From Desulfoplanes formicivorans (GTDB lineage: Bacteria > Desulfobacterota > Desulfovibrionia > Desulfovibrionales > Desulfomicrobiaceae): a stretch of DNA of 64,000 nucleotides. Where the stretch lies: positions 186,001-250,000 of the forward strand of contig NZ_BDFE01000017.1 of assembly GCF_001748225.1 (NCBI RefSeq), in the 5' to 3' direction. How positions within the stretch are numbered: position 1 is the stretch's first letter; each line of letters starts with the position of its first letter. Position numbers and translations under genes: made by a program. Under the pieces are notes generated by a model that was not told where the DNA came from, did not search any database, and saw only the letters and a list, made by a program, of their open reading frames with translations. Positions 8,033-17,277 of this stretch are shown piece by piece.

Positions 8033-8773
8033 GTGCTGCAAACCCAACTACTTTGCAAATCCTTCGGCGCCTTGTTGGCCACCAACGAAGTCACCCTGAA
8101 CGTGCGTCAAGGGACCATACACTCAATAATAGGCCCCAACGGCGCGGGAAAAACCACCCTCTTCAACCTTCTGGCCGGCGTTTTCCCGCCCACATCAGGC
8201 AAGGTCCTGTTTAAAAAGGAAGATATCTCCATGCGTACGGTCCACGAGCGCTGTCTTCTGGGCATTGGCCGCTCTTTTCAGGTCACCAGTATCTTCCCCG
8301 AGCTCAGTGTGGCCGAGAATGTTCGCCTGGCCTGTCAGACCAAATCGGGGCTGGGTCGCTCCCTGTTCCGGACTGCGGCTTCCAATTCCGAGATCAACGA
8401 CCGAGCCGATGCCATCCTGGACTTCATGGGCATTCTTGCCCTGCGCGACGAGCCTGCAGGCACCATCCCCTATGGCAGTCAGCGGTCCCTGGACGTGGCC
8501 ATTGCCATTGGTACCGAACCTGAACTCCTCCTTTTGGACGAGCCCACCAGCGGCATGAGCCCGGACGACACCCTGCGCATGATCGATCTCATTGATCGCC
8601 TGGCAGAACGGTTCACCATCGTGCTCATCGAGCACCACATGAACGTGGTCATGTCCATCTCGGACACCATCAGCGTTCTGCAGGGAGGAAAGATCATTGC
8701 CAAGGGCACGCCCGACGAGATCCAAAACAACGACATCGTGAAAAAAGCCTATCTCGGAGAGTCCACATGGTAG
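8033..8773 (+). CDS. ABC transporter ATP-binding protein, LivG type
   Basis: ATPase of a branched-chain amino acid / amide / urea-type importer. Walker A GPNGAGKTT, a degenerate signature IPYGSQRSLD and Walker B LLLLDEPTSGM are all visible, so the protein should hydrolyse ATP. The GTG at 8033 has GGAG 5 bases upstream and begins right before the conserved strand; an ATG at 7979 lacks a ribosome-binding site. The gene overlaps the next one by 7 bases, and five importer genes follow in order. Substrate unknown; neighbours suggest a nitrogen compound such as an amide, ureide or hydantoin. Confidence 0.88.
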   Translation: MLQTQLLCKSFGALLATNEVTLNVRQGTIHSIIGPNGAGKTTLFNLLAGVFPPTSGKVLFKKEDISMRTVHERCLLGIGRSFQVTSIFPELSVAENVRLACQTKSGLGRSLFRTAASNSEINDRADAILDFMGILALRDEPAGTIPYGSQRSLDVAIAIGTEPELLLLDEPTSGMSPDDTLRMIDLIDRLAERFTIVLIEHHMNVVMSISDTISVLQGGKIIAKGTPDEIQNNDIVKKAYLGESTW

Positions 8774-9477
8774 CCACAAATTCCACCATGATCAGCGTGA
8801 AGAATATCCATTCCTACTACGGCAAAAGCCACATTATCCAGGGCTTGTCCTTTGACGTGGCCCCGGGCGAATGCTTCACCTTTCTCGGACGAAACGGAGC
8901 CGGAAAGACCACCACCCTTCGCAGCATCATGGGTCTGGTCACCCCCAAGCAGGGCAGTATCACCTTTGGGGACACGGACATAACAAGGATGAAGCCCTAC
9001 CAGATCGCCCGCCTGGGCATCGGCTATGTCCCTGAAGAACGCCAGATTTTTTCGGCACTGTCCGTGGAAGAGAACATGCTCATTGCCGGCAGGGACGATG
9101 CCGCATGGTCCCTGGAACGGATTTATGAACTCTTTCCCCGACTGGCAGAACGTCGCAACAACATGGGCAATGAGTTGAGCGGCGGGGAACAGCAGATGCT
9201 GGCCATTGCCCGGGCCCTGCGTCTCGATCCCCAGCTGCTGATTCTGGACGAGCCAACCGAAGGCCTGGCTCCCCTCATCATCGACATGCTCCTGAACACC
9301 ATCCAGCTCATTAAAAAGGAGCATGTAACCATCATTCTAGTGGAACAGAACGTCAACGCAACTCTGGTGGTCACGGACCAGTACTGTATTTTGCAGCAGG
9401 GCGTTTCCGTCTTCAAGGGAAGCTGCAACGAATTTTGCCATCGCCCGGAACTCAAGGAACAGTATCTCGGCGTGTAG
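8767..9477 (+). CDS. ABC transporter ATP-binding protein, LivF type
   Basis: Second ATPase of the same importer, 236 residues. Walker A GRNGAGKTTT (about residue 41), signature LSGGEQQML (about 138) and Walker B LLILDEPTEGL (about 157) are intact. The ATG lies inside the end of the LivG-type gene, so translation is coupled. The two ATPases normally form a heterodimer under the LivH/LivM-type permeases encoded downstream. Confidence 0.9.
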   Translation: MVATNSTMISVKNIHSYYGKSHIIQGLSFDVAPGECFTFLGRNGAGKTTTLRSIMGLVTPKQGSITFGDTDITRMKPYQIARLGIGYVPEERQIFSALSVEENMLIAGRDDAAWSLERIYELFPRLAERRNNMGNELSGGEQQMLAIARALRLDPQLLILDEPTEGLAPLIIDMLLNTIQLIKKEHVTIILVEQNVNATLVVTDQYCILQQGVSVFKGSCNEFCHRPELKEQYLGV

Positions 9478-9557
9478 CTTCTTCATCAATCATTTTCCGT
9501 GCAATGTGATATCGTTTCATCCACCCTTTTCCGCCAACCCACACAAGGAGAGCCCCC

Positions 9558-10778
9558 ATGTCCACGAAATTCAACCGCAGGAACTTTCTGAAATCAACTG
9601 CCGCCGCTGCAGCCGGTCTCACCCTGGGCCGTCTCGGCATGCCCGCCAAGGCCCATGCTTCCGGCGCATCTGTCAAACTCTTCCTGGGATGCACCATGTC
9701 CGGAGCCTATGCATCCACGGGATTGTACACTTCGCGCGGCATGCAACTGGCCATTGAAAACTTCGGGGGCACGGTGCTGGGACGTCCCATCGAACTCATC
9801 GAACGAGACACCCCCAATCCTGCCGAAGGCGTGCGCAAAGCTCAGGAAGCCCATGAACGCCTTGGTTGCAACATCATCACCATCTCTCCCAGCAGCTCCA
9901 CCATTCTGGCCGTTTCGGAATACACCAAAAAAAACGGCATGCTCCTCTTTGGTCATGGCGGAAGCGACAAGATCACGGGATCGGCCTGCAACCCTTCCAC
10001 CTTCCGCTGGCAGGTACCCACCTGGGGCGCCATCCGGGAAGTCGTCCCCCGCGTCATTTCCGAATACAAGGCCAAGACCTTCTACACCATCACTCCCAAA
10101 TATGTTTTTGGTGAAGATCTCCTCAGAAATACCAAGGAAGTACTTGCAGACAAGGGCTTGAAGCTTCTGGGCAATTCCTTTCACAGCCTGGGTGAATCCG
10201 ATTTCAGTTCCCATATCACCAAGGCCATGGCCGCAGGCGCCGATTGTGTCCTTTTCCTGAATTTCGGGGGGGACACGGTCAACGCCCTCAAACAGGCACA
10301 CAACTTCGGCCTGAAACAGGTTTCCAAAATCGCCTGTGCCTGGGGTTCGGGCATCACTCAGATGAAGGCCATCGGCCCGGAGATCCTGGAAGGGGTCATC
10401 TGGGGGTTGCAGTATTTCTACAAAATCGACTCTCCCGAGAACAAGCGACTGGTGAAAACCTTCCAGGCCAAATACGGAGAGGTACCGCCGTACGTCACGG
10501 CCTCAACCTATGCCACCACCATGACCCTGCTCGAAGCCATAGACAGGGCAGGCAGTGACAAGCCGGCCAAGATCATCGCGGCCATTGAAGACTACACATA
10601 TGCAGGTATCACCGGCGAAGAAGTGTACCGTTCCTGCGATCACCAGTGCATCAAGCCCTACTACTCGGTGCGCTGCAAGGCTCCTTCGGCCATGAAGACT
10701 CCCGAGGATTTCGGCGATATCATCGGCAGCTCCGCCAACTTCCAAGCCTGCGGACTCAACGGCTGCATCATGGATTAA
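9558..10778 (+). CDS. ABC transporter substrate-binding protein, amide/urea type, with Tat-like signal
   Basis: A 406-residue periplasmic binding protein of the type I (Leu/Ile/Val, amide, urea) class. The N-terminus has a twin-arginine motif RRNFLK and then a hydrophobic stretch ending in AKA, so export by the Tat route is likely. The ligand-binding start (FLGCTMSGAYASTG) and GGDTVNALKQA region are typical. The ribosome-binding site AAGGAG lies 7 bases before the ATG. A terminator-like hairpin follows immediately, which would raise its expression over the permeases. A cysteine-rich C-terminus (SCDHQC, CGLNGC) is unusual. Confidence 0.88.
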   Translation: MSTKFNRRNFLKSTAAAAAGLTLGRLGMPAKAHASGASVKLFLGCTMSGAYASTGLYTSRGMQLAIENFGGTVLGRPIELIERDTPNPAEGVRKAQEAHERLGCNIITISPSSSTILAVSEYTKKNGMLLFGHGGSDKITGSACNPSTFRWQVPTWGAIREVVPRVISEYKAKTFYTITPKYVFGEDLLRNTKEVLADKGLKLLGNSFHSLGESDFSSHITKAMAAGADCVLFLNFGGDTVNALKQAHNFGLKQVSKIACAWGSGITQMKAIGPEILEGVIWGLQYFYKIDSPENKRLVKTFQAKYGEVPPYVTASTYATTMTLLEAIDRAGSDKPAKIIAAIEDYTYAGITGEEVYRSCDHQCIKPYYSVRCKAPSAMKTPEDFGDIIGSSANFQACGLNGCIMD

Positions 10779-10788
10779 CCCGCAAAGG

Positions 10789-10828
10789 AAAATCCGGCAT
10801 CGCCGCATGGTGTGGTGCCGGATTTTTC
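10789..10828 (+). terminator. Intra-operon terminator after the binding-protein gene
   Basis: AAAATCCGGCA at 10789-10799 pairs with TGCCGGATTTT at 10816-10826, followed by more T. It probably terminates part of the transcripts so that the binding protein is made in excess. Confidence 0.8.
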
Positions 10829-10844
10829 GCACAGGACTTTCATA

Positions 10845-11708
10845 ATGACCAACCTCATCGTACTGCAAATATTCAACGGCCTGGTGCTGGGCATGATCTA
10901 CGTCATGCTGGCCATGGGCCTGACCATTGTCTGGGGCATGATGGACATCATCAATTTTGCCCACGGTCTTTTCTTCGCCCTGGGCGCCTACTTTGCCTAT
11001 TCCTATGTTCAGGTTACCGGAGATTTCTGGAGTGCGTTGCTCGTGGTTCCCCTGATGACCGCCGGGGTCGGCATGATTCTGGAGCGGACCCTCCTGCGCC
11101 GTCTTTACGGCCAGAACATCCTCTACCAGATCCTCATGACCTTCGGTCTGGCTCTCATCGGCCGGGAAGTGCTCATCCTCATCTACGGACCCGTGGGCAA
11201 GAGTTTTTCCATGCCCGAAGCCCTGGTGGGGGTGGTAAAAATAGGTACCCTGTTCTTTCCCGTCTACCGGGTATTCATCTTCTTTCTGGTCCTTGTGCTC
11301 ACTGTGGGCATGTGGCTTTTCATTGAAAAGACACGCTACGGGTCCATTATCCGGGCCGGCACGGAAAATTCGGATATGGTCAGCTGCCTGGGTATCAATG
11401 TCTCCCTGGTGTTCACCCTGATATTCGGTCTGGCCCAGGCTCTGGCAGGACTCGGCGGCGTTCTGGCGGCTCCCATGCGCGGGGTGGAGCCCTTCATGGG
11501 TGATCTCATCCTCGGCATATGCTTTGCCGTTGTGGTCATAGGCGGCATGGGAAGTTTTATCGGCGCAGTCCTCGGCGGCCTTATTGTGGGCCTCTCCCAG
11601 AGTCTCATCACCCTGGTTTTGCCGAGCGCATCCGTCATCATCGTCTTCGTGATCATGGCCTTCATCCTGCTGATGAGACCACGAGGACTTATGGGAATAA
11701 GGGATTAA
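10845..11708 (+). CDS. ABC transporter permease, LivH type
   Basis: A 287-residue inner-membrane permease. About eight hydrophobic segments are visible, and the N-terminal motif NGLVLGMIYVMLAMGLTIVWG with INFAHG is diagnostic for LivH/UrtB-type subunits. The ATG at 10845 is chosen over one at 10812, which lies inside the terminator hairpin. It ends 2 bases before the LivM-type gene. Confidence 0.9.
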   Translation: MTNLIVLQIFNGLVLGMIYVMLAMGLTIVWGMMDIINFAHGLFFALGAYFAYSYVQVTGDFWSALLVVPLMTAGVGMILERTLLRRLYGQNILYQILMTFGLALIGREVLILIYGPVGKSFSMPEALVGVVKIGTLFFPVYRVFIFFLVLVLTVGMWLFIEKTRYGSIIRAGTENSDMVSCLGINVSLVFTLIFGLAQALAGLGGVLAAPMRGVEPFMGDLILGICFAVVVIGGMGSFIGAVLGGLIVGLSQSLITLVLPSASVIIVFVIMAFILLMRPRGLMGIRD

Positions 11709-11710
11709 TC

Positions 11711-12805
11711 ATGACAACCTTCACCACAAACAAACCACCAAAAAACCTCTTCTCCTTCATCCGTCCGGACAACGCCATGTTTCCGGGACTCCTTTTGACC
11801 CTGGCCCTGTTGCCCCTGATCCTGCCCTATTATGCCCTGGGCACGGAAATCGTCCTCTTTGCCCTGGCAGCCGTGGCCTTTGACCTTTGCCTTGGCTACA
11901 CGGGGGTGATGATATTCTGCCAGGCCTCGTTTTTCGGCACCGGGGTCTATGTGACCTCCCTGACCCTCATCCATCTTACCCAGAACATTTTTGCGGCTGT
12001 TTTCTGCGGGGTTGCCGCAGCCGCCCTCCTTTCCCTGCTCTTCGGATGGCTGGCCTCCACACGCTCGGGAAGCTATTCCGTGCTCCTTACCCTGGCCTTT
12101 AACGAACTCATCTATTTTATCGCGTACCAATGGAGCGATCTGACCGGAGGCGATGACGGGCTCACAGGGGTTCCCCGGCCCAATCTTGAAATTCCCGGCA
12201 TCTTCAGCATCGACCTCCAATCGTCTCTTTCCTTTTATCTCTTTGCTGCCACCGTCTTTCTCATCTCGTTCATGATCATACGCCGCATCACCCTTTCCCC
12301 CTTTGGTGCCGTCCTCAAAGGCATCCGGGAAAACGAGGTCCGGGCCCAAGCCATTGGGTACAATGTCCGGCTGTACAAAATTGCCGTATTCGTTCTCGGC
12401 GGCATGTTCATGGGACTGGCCGGCAGCCTCTACTGCATGCACATCAACTTTGCCCACCTCCACAGCGTGCATTTTGAAACCTCGGGCAACATCGTCATGA
12501 TGGTCCTTATCGGCGGAATGGGAACCCTGGTAGGTCCGGTTATCGGCGCAGGTCTCATTACCATGGCGTCGGAATTTGCCAGCACCCTGTGGGACCGCTG
12601 GCTCATCATCCAGGGCGTGGTCTTCATCCTTTTTGTCCTTTTTGCCCGGGGCGGTATCTGGGGAATCCTGGAGTCGGTCAGGGAAGGTTTCCGAAAACGA
12701 GCAGCCAGAAAAATCCGGAGTGCGGCCTGCGAAAAACCAGCAGAAAAAGGTCCGGAAAACATATCTTTCCTGCCCGGGATCACGGTTTCCAACGCAAACG
12801 ACTGA
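11711..12805 (+). CDS. ABC transporter permease, LivM type
   Basis: A 364-residue permease, partner of the LivH-type subunit. Hydrophobic segments alternate with the conserved GYTGVMIFCQASFFG region and the GGMGTLVGPVIGA loop that contacts the ATPase. The C-terminal 40 residues are polar and basic, longer than in many relatives. The ATG is two bases after the upstream stop, so the two permeases are co-translated. Confidence 0.9.
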   Translation: MTTFTTNKPPKNLFSFIRPDNAMFPGLLLTLALLPLILPYYALGTEIVLFALAAVAFDLCLGYTGVMIFCQASFFGTGVYVTSLTLIHLTQNIFAAVFCGVAAAALLSLLFGWLASTRSGSYSVLLTLAFNELIYFIAYQWSDLTGGDDGLTGVPRPNLEIPGIFSIDLQSSLSFYLFAATVFLISFMIIRRITLSPFGAVLKGIRENEVRAQAIGYNVRLYKIAVFVLGGMFMGLAGSLYCMHINFAHLHSVHFETSGNIVMMVLIGGMGTLVGPVIGAGLITMASEFASTLWDRWLIIQGVVFILFVLFARGGIWGILESVREGFRKRAARKIRSAACEKPAEKGPENISFLPGITVSNAND

Positions 12806-12866
12806 CCTGATTGTACCTGCACGGGTCATTTGGCATGACAATACAACTGAAGAAGAGTGAAAAACA

Positions 12867-14459
12867 ATGAAAAGGACGTTGTACGAAAATGGTACGGTGG
12901 TGACCATGGACCAGAGGCTCTGGCAGGCCGATGCCCTGGTCACCGAGGGAAGCCGGATTCTCGGAGTGGGCGGACATGAGGCCATGACCGCCCTTGCCGG
13001 TCCCGACTGCAACAGGGTGGACATGCAGGGAGGTGCTCTTTTCCCCGGATTCAACGAGACCCACAACCATCTTTCCATGTATGCTGTCTGCCGGAAAAAC
13101 GCCTACCTGGGGGCATGCGAGACCATTGCCCAGGTGGTGGATACCCTCAGGAAGCATGCGGCCAGCTCCGAGGACCCCATCATCGTCGGGTACTGCTATG
13201 ACGACACCCTGCTCCAAGACGGTCGCCAGATCTCACGCCACGACCTTGATGAGGTGTCCCGAGACCGTCCGGTTGTCATCATCCACATCTCGGTTCACCT
13301 CGCGTTTTTGAACACCAGGGCCCTGGAGCATATGGGCATCGGACCGGACACGCCCGATCCCGAAGGCGGGATCATCCACAAGGATGCTGATGGCAAGCCA
13401 ACAGGACGTCTCGACGAAACCGCCTGGTTCGCCATTTCCGACCGGCTTGGCTCCCCTGATCCCGAAACCTATGTGGACCTGCTGGATGGGGCCGTCAGGG
13501 AATTCAACGCCCAGGGCATCACCGGGGTGCACGACGGAGGGCTCGGTCTGGAAGGCATGCCCGATGTGGTCCTTTCCGCTTACCGCCGCCTTGAAGCCGA
13601 GGGGCGTCTGGGTATGCGGGTCTTTCTTTCCGCTTTGCCCGAAATTTTCGACCGGATGCAGCCCGAGCCCTATACGGAAATGGGAGATACCCGCGTTCTG
13701 CTGGGCGGGGTGAAGCTGTTTGTGGACGGCGCCATCCAGACCGAGACGGCCGCTCTTCTGGCCCCCTACGCCGACAGACAGGACTGGAAGGGCAAACTCA
13801 TCGTGGACCCGGAGGAATTCGAGGAACAGGTGGCCAGGTATCACCGTGCCGGACACCACATGTCCATTCACGGCAACGGAGATGCGGCCATTGAAGCCAT
13901 CATCACCGCCATGGAAAAGGCCGGAGTCGTCGGGTCTGATGCATCCCCGCGCCACATGCTCATTCACTGCCAGATGGCCCACAGGGACCAGTTGCTCAGG
14001 ATTCGCAAGGCGGGCCTGATACCCAGCTTTTTCTGCAAGCATATTCACAACTGGGGCGATCGCCACCAGAAGATCTTTCTCGGCCCCGAGCGATCGGCAC
14101 GTATTGATCCAGCGGGCGAGGCCGAAGCCATGGGGCTGCCCTTCACCCTTCATGTGGACACCCCGGTGCTGCCCGCTCAGGTCATTGATTCCATTCACAC
14201 CGCCGTAAACCGCGTCACCCGTGACGGCAAAGTCCTGGGCCCGGACCTGGGGGTCACCCCCTACGGCGCAGTGGCTGCCTACACCAGCATGGCCGCCCTG
14301 TGCAGTCGATCCGAAAACCACCGGGGCACCCTGACCCCAGGTAAACTGGCGGACATGGTCCTGTTGGACCGTGACATGACCACCGTGTCACCGGAAACCA
14401 TCTCTGCAACCAGAGTTCTACAAACCATTGTCGGCGGTGAAACCGTGTACTCGGCCTAG
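12867..14459 (+). CDS. Amidohydrolase, YtcJ-like (amidohydrolase 3 family)
   Basis: A 530-residue metal-dependent hydrolase. Metal ligands are suggested by ETHNHL near residue 70, and later His positions in SIHGNGDAA and LIHCQMAH; a carboxylated Lys candidate lies in GGVKLFVDGA. Members of this family split C-N bonds of N-substituted amides, formamides or cyclic ureides. The first motif is H-N-H, typical of YtcJ-like enzymes and different from D-hydantoinase. It lies 61 bases after the permease gene, so its substrate is probably what the importer brings in. No signal peptide, hence cytoplasmic. Confidence 0.82.
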   Translation: MKRTLYENGTVVTMDQRLWQADALVTEGSRILGVGGHEAMTALAGPDCNRVDMQGGALFPGFNETHNHLSMYAVCRKNAYLGACETIAQVVDTLRKHAASSEDPIIVGYCYDDTLLQDGRQISRHDLDEVSRDRPVVIIHISVHLAFLNTRALEHMGIGPDTPDPEGGIIHKDADGKPTGRLDETAWFAISDRLGSPDPETYVDLLDGAVREFNAQGITGVHDGGLGLEGMPDVVLSAYRRLEAEGRLGMRVFLSALPEIFDRMQPEPYTEMGDTRVLLGGVKLFVDGAIQTETAALLAPYADRQDWKGKLIVDPEEFEEQVARYHRAGHHMSIHGNGDAAIEAIITAMEKAGVVGSDASPRHMLIHCQMAHRDQLLRIRKAGLIPSFFCKHIHNWGDRHQKIFLGPERSARIDPAGEAEAMGLPFTLHVDTPVLPAQVIDSIHTAVNRVTRDGKVLGPDLGVTPYGAVAAYTSMAALCSRSENHRGTLTPGKLADMVLLDRDMTTVSPETISATRVLQTIVGGETVYSA

Positions 14460-14490
14460 TTCCCCTTCCTGAACTTACGGAAGGGGGAAC
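14459..14490 (+). terminator. Terminator-like hairpin after the amidohydrolase
   Basis: GTTCCCCTTCC at 14459-14469 pairs with GGAAGGGGGAAC at 14479-14490, with one bulged G. A short T-rich stretch follows. It likely separates the importer/amidohydrolase unit from the aminotransferase gene or attenuates read-through. Confidence 0.55.
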
Positions 14491-14637
14491 CTGTTTGTCT
14501 GACAGGAATGTTTGAAGAGACGTTCTCTTTGGAAATACACAGCCATCAAGCAAAAAACCTTTGTAACGCCAGGGCCGCATTTGCCCCATGAACCTCAAAT
14601 CATATAAATTCAGAACCTCAACAACAGGAAAACAACG

Positions 14638-15972
14638 ATGAAGCGACTGACAGATCCCCAAGAGATAATGGAGAAATCCAAAAAATATAATCTGCATTCA
14701 TGGTCCGCCCAGAAGAAACTCTCACCCAAGGTCATAACAAGGGCAGAAGGAATCTATTTCTGGGATGGCGATGGCAAACGATATTACGACATGTCCTCGC
14801 AGCTGGTGAACATGAATATCGGACATGGCAACAAGAAGGTCATTGCTGCCATTCAGGAGCAGGCGGAGAAGCTTCCTTTTATTTCACCTGCCTGTGCCAT
14901 TGACGTCAGATCACAGGTTGCCGAGATGATCATTGATGTTGCTCCGGACAATATGGGCAAGGTGTTTTTCACCCTGGCAGGAGCCGAGGCCAATGAAAAC
15001 GCCATCAAGATCGCCAAGATGGTCACGGGACGTCACAAAATCTTTTCACGTTATCGTTCCTATCATGGTGCAACATACGGAGCAGCCAACCTGACCGGAG
15101 AACCGCGCCGCTATACCTGTGAACCGGGTATTCCCGGGTTCATCAAATTTTTCGATCCATATATTTATCAGGCACCCATACGCTTTGAAAATGAAGAAGC
15201 GGCAACCGCCTACTACCTTGCCCGTCTCAGGGAACAGATTCTCTATGAAGGCCGTGACCAGATCGCCGCCATTGTCCTTGAATCCGTAACCGGAAGCAAC
15301 GGTGGCATCATCCCTCCCAAGGGTTATATGCAGGGGGTACGCGATCTTTGCACCGAATTCGGCATCATGATGGTCTGTGATGAGGTCATGGCCGGATGGG
15401 GACGCACAGGAGAATGGTTTGCCATAGACAATTATCACGTCCAACCCGACATGATCACCTTTGCCAAGGGCATTACCTGCGGCTATGTGCCCCTGGGCGG
15501 AGTCATTGTCAGCCGGGAAATCGCGGATCATTTTGATGAAAACGTTCTCTATTGCGGATTGACCTATTCGGGACATCCCATGGGATGTGCGGCCGGTATT
15601 GCCACCCTGGGGGTGTACAAGGAGCTGAATCTCATCGCCCGGGCCAAAGAGCGCGGGGTGCTTCTGGGTAACATCCTGGAAGATTTGCGGGAAAAGCACC
15701 CCTGTGTCGGTGAGGTGCGGTATATCGGACTGTTCTCGGCCATCGAGCTGGTAAAGGATCGTGCCACCCATGAACCCATTGTGCCCTACGGAAGCGATCC
15801 CCATAAAATCATGCCCAGAATTCTGGGCATGCTCATGGCCAGGGGATTCAGTACCTACACCCATGAAAATTGTATCATGATCGCCCCGCCGCTCATCATC
15901 ACCGAAAAAGAATTGAAAGACGCCATGGCCATCATGGATGAGGTGTTGACTGAAGTCGATGCCATGATTTAG
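14638..15972 (+). CDS. Class III pyridoxal-phosphate aminotransferase
   Basis: A 444-residue fold-type I aminotransferase. Seen are the PLP phosphate-binding region GAEANENAIK (about 119), SYHGATYGA (about 143), the Asp in VCDEVMAGWGRTG and the Schiff-base Lys in FAKGITCGYVPLGG. Class III enzymes move the amino group of omega-amino acids, taurine or diamines onto pyruvate or 2-oxoglutarate and release an aldehyde. The next gene encodes an alcohol dehydrogenase able to reduce such an aldehyde. The pair resembles taurine or beta-alanine pathways, but no isethionate lyase is present, so the substrate stays open. Confidence 0.88.
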   Translation: MKRLTDPQEIMEKSKKYNLHSWSAQKKLSPKVITRAEGIYFWDGDGKRYYDMSSQLVNMNIGHGNKKVIAAIQEQAEKLPFISPACAIDVRSQVAEMIIDVAPDNMGKVFFTLAGAEANENAIKIAKMVTGRHKIFSRYRSYHGATYGAANLTGEPRRYTCEPGIPGFIKFFDPYIYQAPIRFENEEAATAYYLARLREQILYEGRDQIAAIVLESVTGSNGGIIPPKGYMQGVRDLCTEFGIMMVCDEVMAGWGRTGEWFAIDNYHVQPDMITFAKGITCGYVPLGGVIVSREIADHFDENVLYCGLTYSGHPMGCAAGIATLGVYKELNLIARAKERGVLLGNILEDLREKHPCVGEVRYIGLFSAIELVKDRATHEPIVPYGSDPHKIMPRILGMLMARGFSTYTHENCIMIAPPLIITEKELKDAMAIMDEVLTEVDAMI

Positions 15973-16043
15973 CTGCTTGCTGTAATACACTTCCCAAGTA
16001 TGCGTGAAAAAACATCTTTAACCACATGATCACCAATGGTGCG

Positions 16044-16070
16044 GGGGCGATTCATGAATCGCCCCTTTTT
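16044..16070 (+). terminator. Rho-independent terminator after the aminotransferase
   Basis: The 22-base perfect palindrome at 16044-16065 (GGGGCGATTC... with its complement) is followed by TTTTT. It is 70 bases after the aminotransferase stop. Confidence 0.85.
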
Positions 16071-16129
16071 GCAGCCACCAGGATGAGCTACAAAAACATC
16101 CATTGGCATCATGACGAGATGAGGAAAAA

Positions 16130-17257
16130 ATGAGTTATACATACAGTATGCCGACCAAGGTTTTCTCCGGAAAAGGATGCATTGTGGCCCATAGTGCAGC
16201 CATCAGAGCCCATGGCTCAAAAGCAATGCTCGTCACGGGACGCAGCTCGGCCAAGAAAAACGGTTCCCAGGCCGATGTGATCAAGGCCCTGGAAAAGGAA
16301 GGAATGGACTATGTGGTGTTCGACAAGGTCATGAGCAATCCGACCATTGCCTGCAGTTATGAAGGGGCTGCTTTTGCCAGGAAAAACAAGGTTGACTGCA
16401 TCATTGCCATAGGCGGCGGCTCACCCATGGACGCGGCAAAAGCCATGGCTTTGCTTGCGGCACAGGATATTGAAGAAAAGGACCTGTTTACCGGAAACTA
16501 TCCCGGAGACGTCCTGCCCATTATAGCAGTGCCCACCACGGCAGGTACCGGATCGGAAGTCACTCAGTATTCCATATTGACCAATGATGCCGCCGCAACA
16601 AAAACCAGCATTGCAACACCGAAAATTTTTCCCAAAGTGGCCTATATCGACCCTCGATATATGGCCGGTCTACCGGCAACAACAACCATCAATACAGCCA
16701 TGGATGCCCTGTCTCATGCCGTGGAGGGCATGTTAAGCGTGCGTGCGTCCGTTATATCCAACGCCCTGGCCAAGGAAAGCATCAGGCTCTTTGCTCAATG
16801 TGCCCCGGAGCTGGCCGAAGCTCCTGCTCCGCAATGGACAAAATTTTCTGAAGCAACAAGAGAGCAACTGGCCCAATGCGCCCTTCTTGCCGGGATGGTC
16901 ATCGCCCAGACCGGAACAACAGCGGTCCATGCCATGGGCTATTCGTTGACCTACTTCAAGGATATTGATCATGGCCGTGCAAACGGTCTGCTCCTTGCCG
17001 AATATTTGAAGTTTGTTCAACAGGACGACCCACAGCTGGTCAACGACATTCTGGCCCCCATGCAGGTAAAAGATGTGGATGCATTCCAAACCTTTCTGGA
17101 CAGACTGCTCGGCTCAAAAGAAACAATCACCAGGGAAGAGATCTTAAGTTTCAGCCAAAAGGCAATGCACACGAAGAACATTGCCAACAGCAGGGTCGAA
17201 CCGACGCAAGAGGATATCAAAGCCATGTATCTGGCCTCATTGCAGGTGAATGCGTGA
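16130..17257 (+). CDS. Iron-type (group III) alcohol dehydrogenase
   Basis: A 375-residue NAD(P)H-dependent dehydrogenase. The nucleotide-binding GGGSPMDAAKAM (about residue 98), PTTAGTGSEVT (about 141), and metal ligands in DALSHAVEG, HAMGY and DHGRANG are all present. These enzymes reduce aldehydes such as semialdehydes or sulfoacetaldehyde. The position after a class III aminotransferase suggests it removes the aldehyde product while regenerating NAD(P). The ribosome-binding site GATGAGG is weak. A downstream gene starts 20 bases after its stop. Confidence 0.88.
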   Translation: MSYTYSMPTKVFSGKGCIVAHSAAIRAHGSKAMLVTGRSSAKKNGSQADVIKALEKEGMDYVVFDKVMSNPTIACSYEGAAFARKNKVDCIIAIGGGSPMDAAKAMALLAAQDIEEKDLFTGNYPGDVLPIIAVPTTAGTGSEVTQYSILTNDAAATKTSIATPKIFPKVAYIDPRYMAGLPATTTINTAMDALSHAVEGMLSVRASVISNALAKESIRLFAQCAPELAEAPAPQWTKFSEATREQLAQCALLAGMVIAQTGTTAVHAMGYSLTYFKDIDHGRANGLLLAEYLKFVQQDDPQLVNDILAPMQVKDVDAFQTFLDRLLGSKETITREEILSFSQKAMHTKNIANSRVEPTQEDIKAMYLASLQVNA

Positions 17258-17277
17258 TCAAAGAGAGGAGCGTTTAC

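Noticed and set aside
14638-17257. Taurine dissimilation (taurine aminotransferase plus sulfoacetaldehyde reductase)
   Set aside because: The enzyme classes fit, but no isethionate sulfo-lyase, its activase or a sulfoacetaldehyde acetyltransferase is present, and two C-N hydrolases point to an acylated or cyclic amine.
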